50,552 nucleotides of DNA, taken from Clostridia bacterium (GTDB lineage Bacteria > Bacillota > Clostridia > Christensenellales > CAG-917). How positions within the stretch are numbered: position 1 is the first letter of the stretch; every line of letters begins with the position of its first letter. Below the pieces are notes generated by a model that had not been told where the DNA came from, searched no databases, and saw only the letters and a program-made list of their open reading frames with translations. Shown here piece after piece: positions 50,336 through 50,552 of the stretch. The DNA is taken from assembly GCA_028710495.1 (NCBI GenBank), contig JAQUST010000001.1, positions 169,853 through 220,404 of the forward strand. The letters run 5' to 3'. The position numbers were made by a program, and so were the translations under genes.

Positions 50336-50552
50336 AAACAAAACCCACAACATAGTTTGTGGGTTTCTTATTATTTTCGGACACAGGAAAACGAAATCGT
50401 GCACGCTCACTTTGTTCGCTGAGAACGAATCCTGTGTCCTCCGCCAAAACAAAACCCACAACATAGTTTGTGGGTTTCTTATTATTTTCGGACACAGGAA
50501 AACGAAATCGTGCACGCTCACTTTGTTCGCTGAGAACGAATCCTGTGTCCTC
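50315..50552 (+). repeat. 111-bp tandem copies of the tRNA-Ser tail unit
   Basis: Starting from C56 in the T-loop of the real tRNA (50315), the same 21-nt tail begins again at 50426 and 50537, a period of exactly 111 bp. The last copy is cut by the window end. Each unit holds the tRNA tail with CCA, the terminator and a spacer that opens with GGACACAGGA, the exact inverse of TCCTGTGTCC in the next tail (10-bp perfect stem, 41-nt loop). Confidence 0.95.
50341..50372 (+). terminator. tRNA-Ser terminator (second copy at 50452)
   Basis: AAACCCACAA / TTGTGGGTTT with a short loop, followed by CTTATTATTTT. It starts 6 nt past the CCA. An identical copy lies 111 bp downstream within the tail repeat. 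Confidence 0.85.

Noticed and set aside
50238-50521. Two overlapping minus-strand ORFs of 84-85 residues over the tRNA-Ser array
   Set aside because: Antisense to the tRNA and its 111-bp repeats, with the familiar spurious LAEDTGFEPAD sequence produced by tRNA-Ser genes.

Overview
The window reads as one AT-rich contig from a low-GC Gram-positive bacterium, most likely an uncultured anaerobic gut Clostridia. Supporting signs are RNase J, Der next to a DUF512 radical-SAM gene, an FMN riboswitch before an ECF S component, tRNA genes with encoded CCA, AGGAGG-type ribosome binding sites, the standard genetic code and clostridial-type phage genes. Both window ends lie inside tandem repeats (an 8-bp repeat on the left, a 111-bp tRNA-derived repeat on the right), as expected when an assembly stops at repeats.

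Layout. 1-11.1 kb (minus strand) is a compact phage morphogenesis cassette of short-tailed type: terminase, portal, scaffold, HK97-type capsid with a fused InlB-like domain, connectors, nozzle-like protein, coiled-coil proteins and two different holins. No integrase, repressor, replication gene or endolysin is visible. 11.1-13.1 kb holds a membrane-anchored secreted protein and a lipid/diacylglycerol kinase. 13.2-18.9 kb is a plus-strand operon of ABC ATPase, ABC permease and a 1052-residue secreted Ig-like protein behind a duplicated operator-like site. 19.1-20.8 kb is an Lrp regulator coupled to an aminotransferase. 21.3-22.7 kb is a cold-shock protein and a D-2-hydroxyacid dehydrogenase whose apparent start codon is ATA. 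22.9-27.8 kb is a five-gene minus-strand operon: double-SCP2 protein, class III aminotransferase, split transketolase, second double-SCP2 protein. 28.1-28.9 kb is the FMN riboswitch and flavin transporter S component. 29.0-29.4 kb is tRNA-Thr followed by tandem copies of its own 3' tail. 29.7-37.7 kb carries housekeeping genes (type Ic aspartate aminotransferase, Der, DUF512 radical SAM, glycolipid-type glycosyltransferase, RNase J, sugar nucleotidyltransferase). 38.0-40.3 kb is serC-serA. 40.8-49.8 kb has a possible sporulation-family protein, a GH3 beta-glucosidase, an O-antigen-ligase-like polymerase, a processive-type glycosyltransferase and a GPH-type sugar symporter. 49.9-50.6 kb is tRNA-Ser flanked on both sides by partial self-copies.

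How it fits together. The carbohydrate genes (GH3, GPH symporter) suggest plant or host glycan use. The glycosyltransferase, polymerase, nucleotidyltransferase and lipid kinase genes suggest glycolipid and cell-surface polysaccharide synthesis. serC, serA and the aminotransferases cover amino-acid metabolism.

Two signals look most novel. (1) The SCP2/aminotransferase/transketolase operon could chemically build a sphingoid-like amino lipid: ketol transfer to a fatty aldehyde, then transamination. This is inference. (2) Both tRNA genes carry tandem arrays of their own last 21 nt, broken at exactly the same T-loop base (C56), plus the terminator and a GC-rich palindromic spacer. This is seen directly. 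Many intergenic regions also contain short imperfect tandem duplications.
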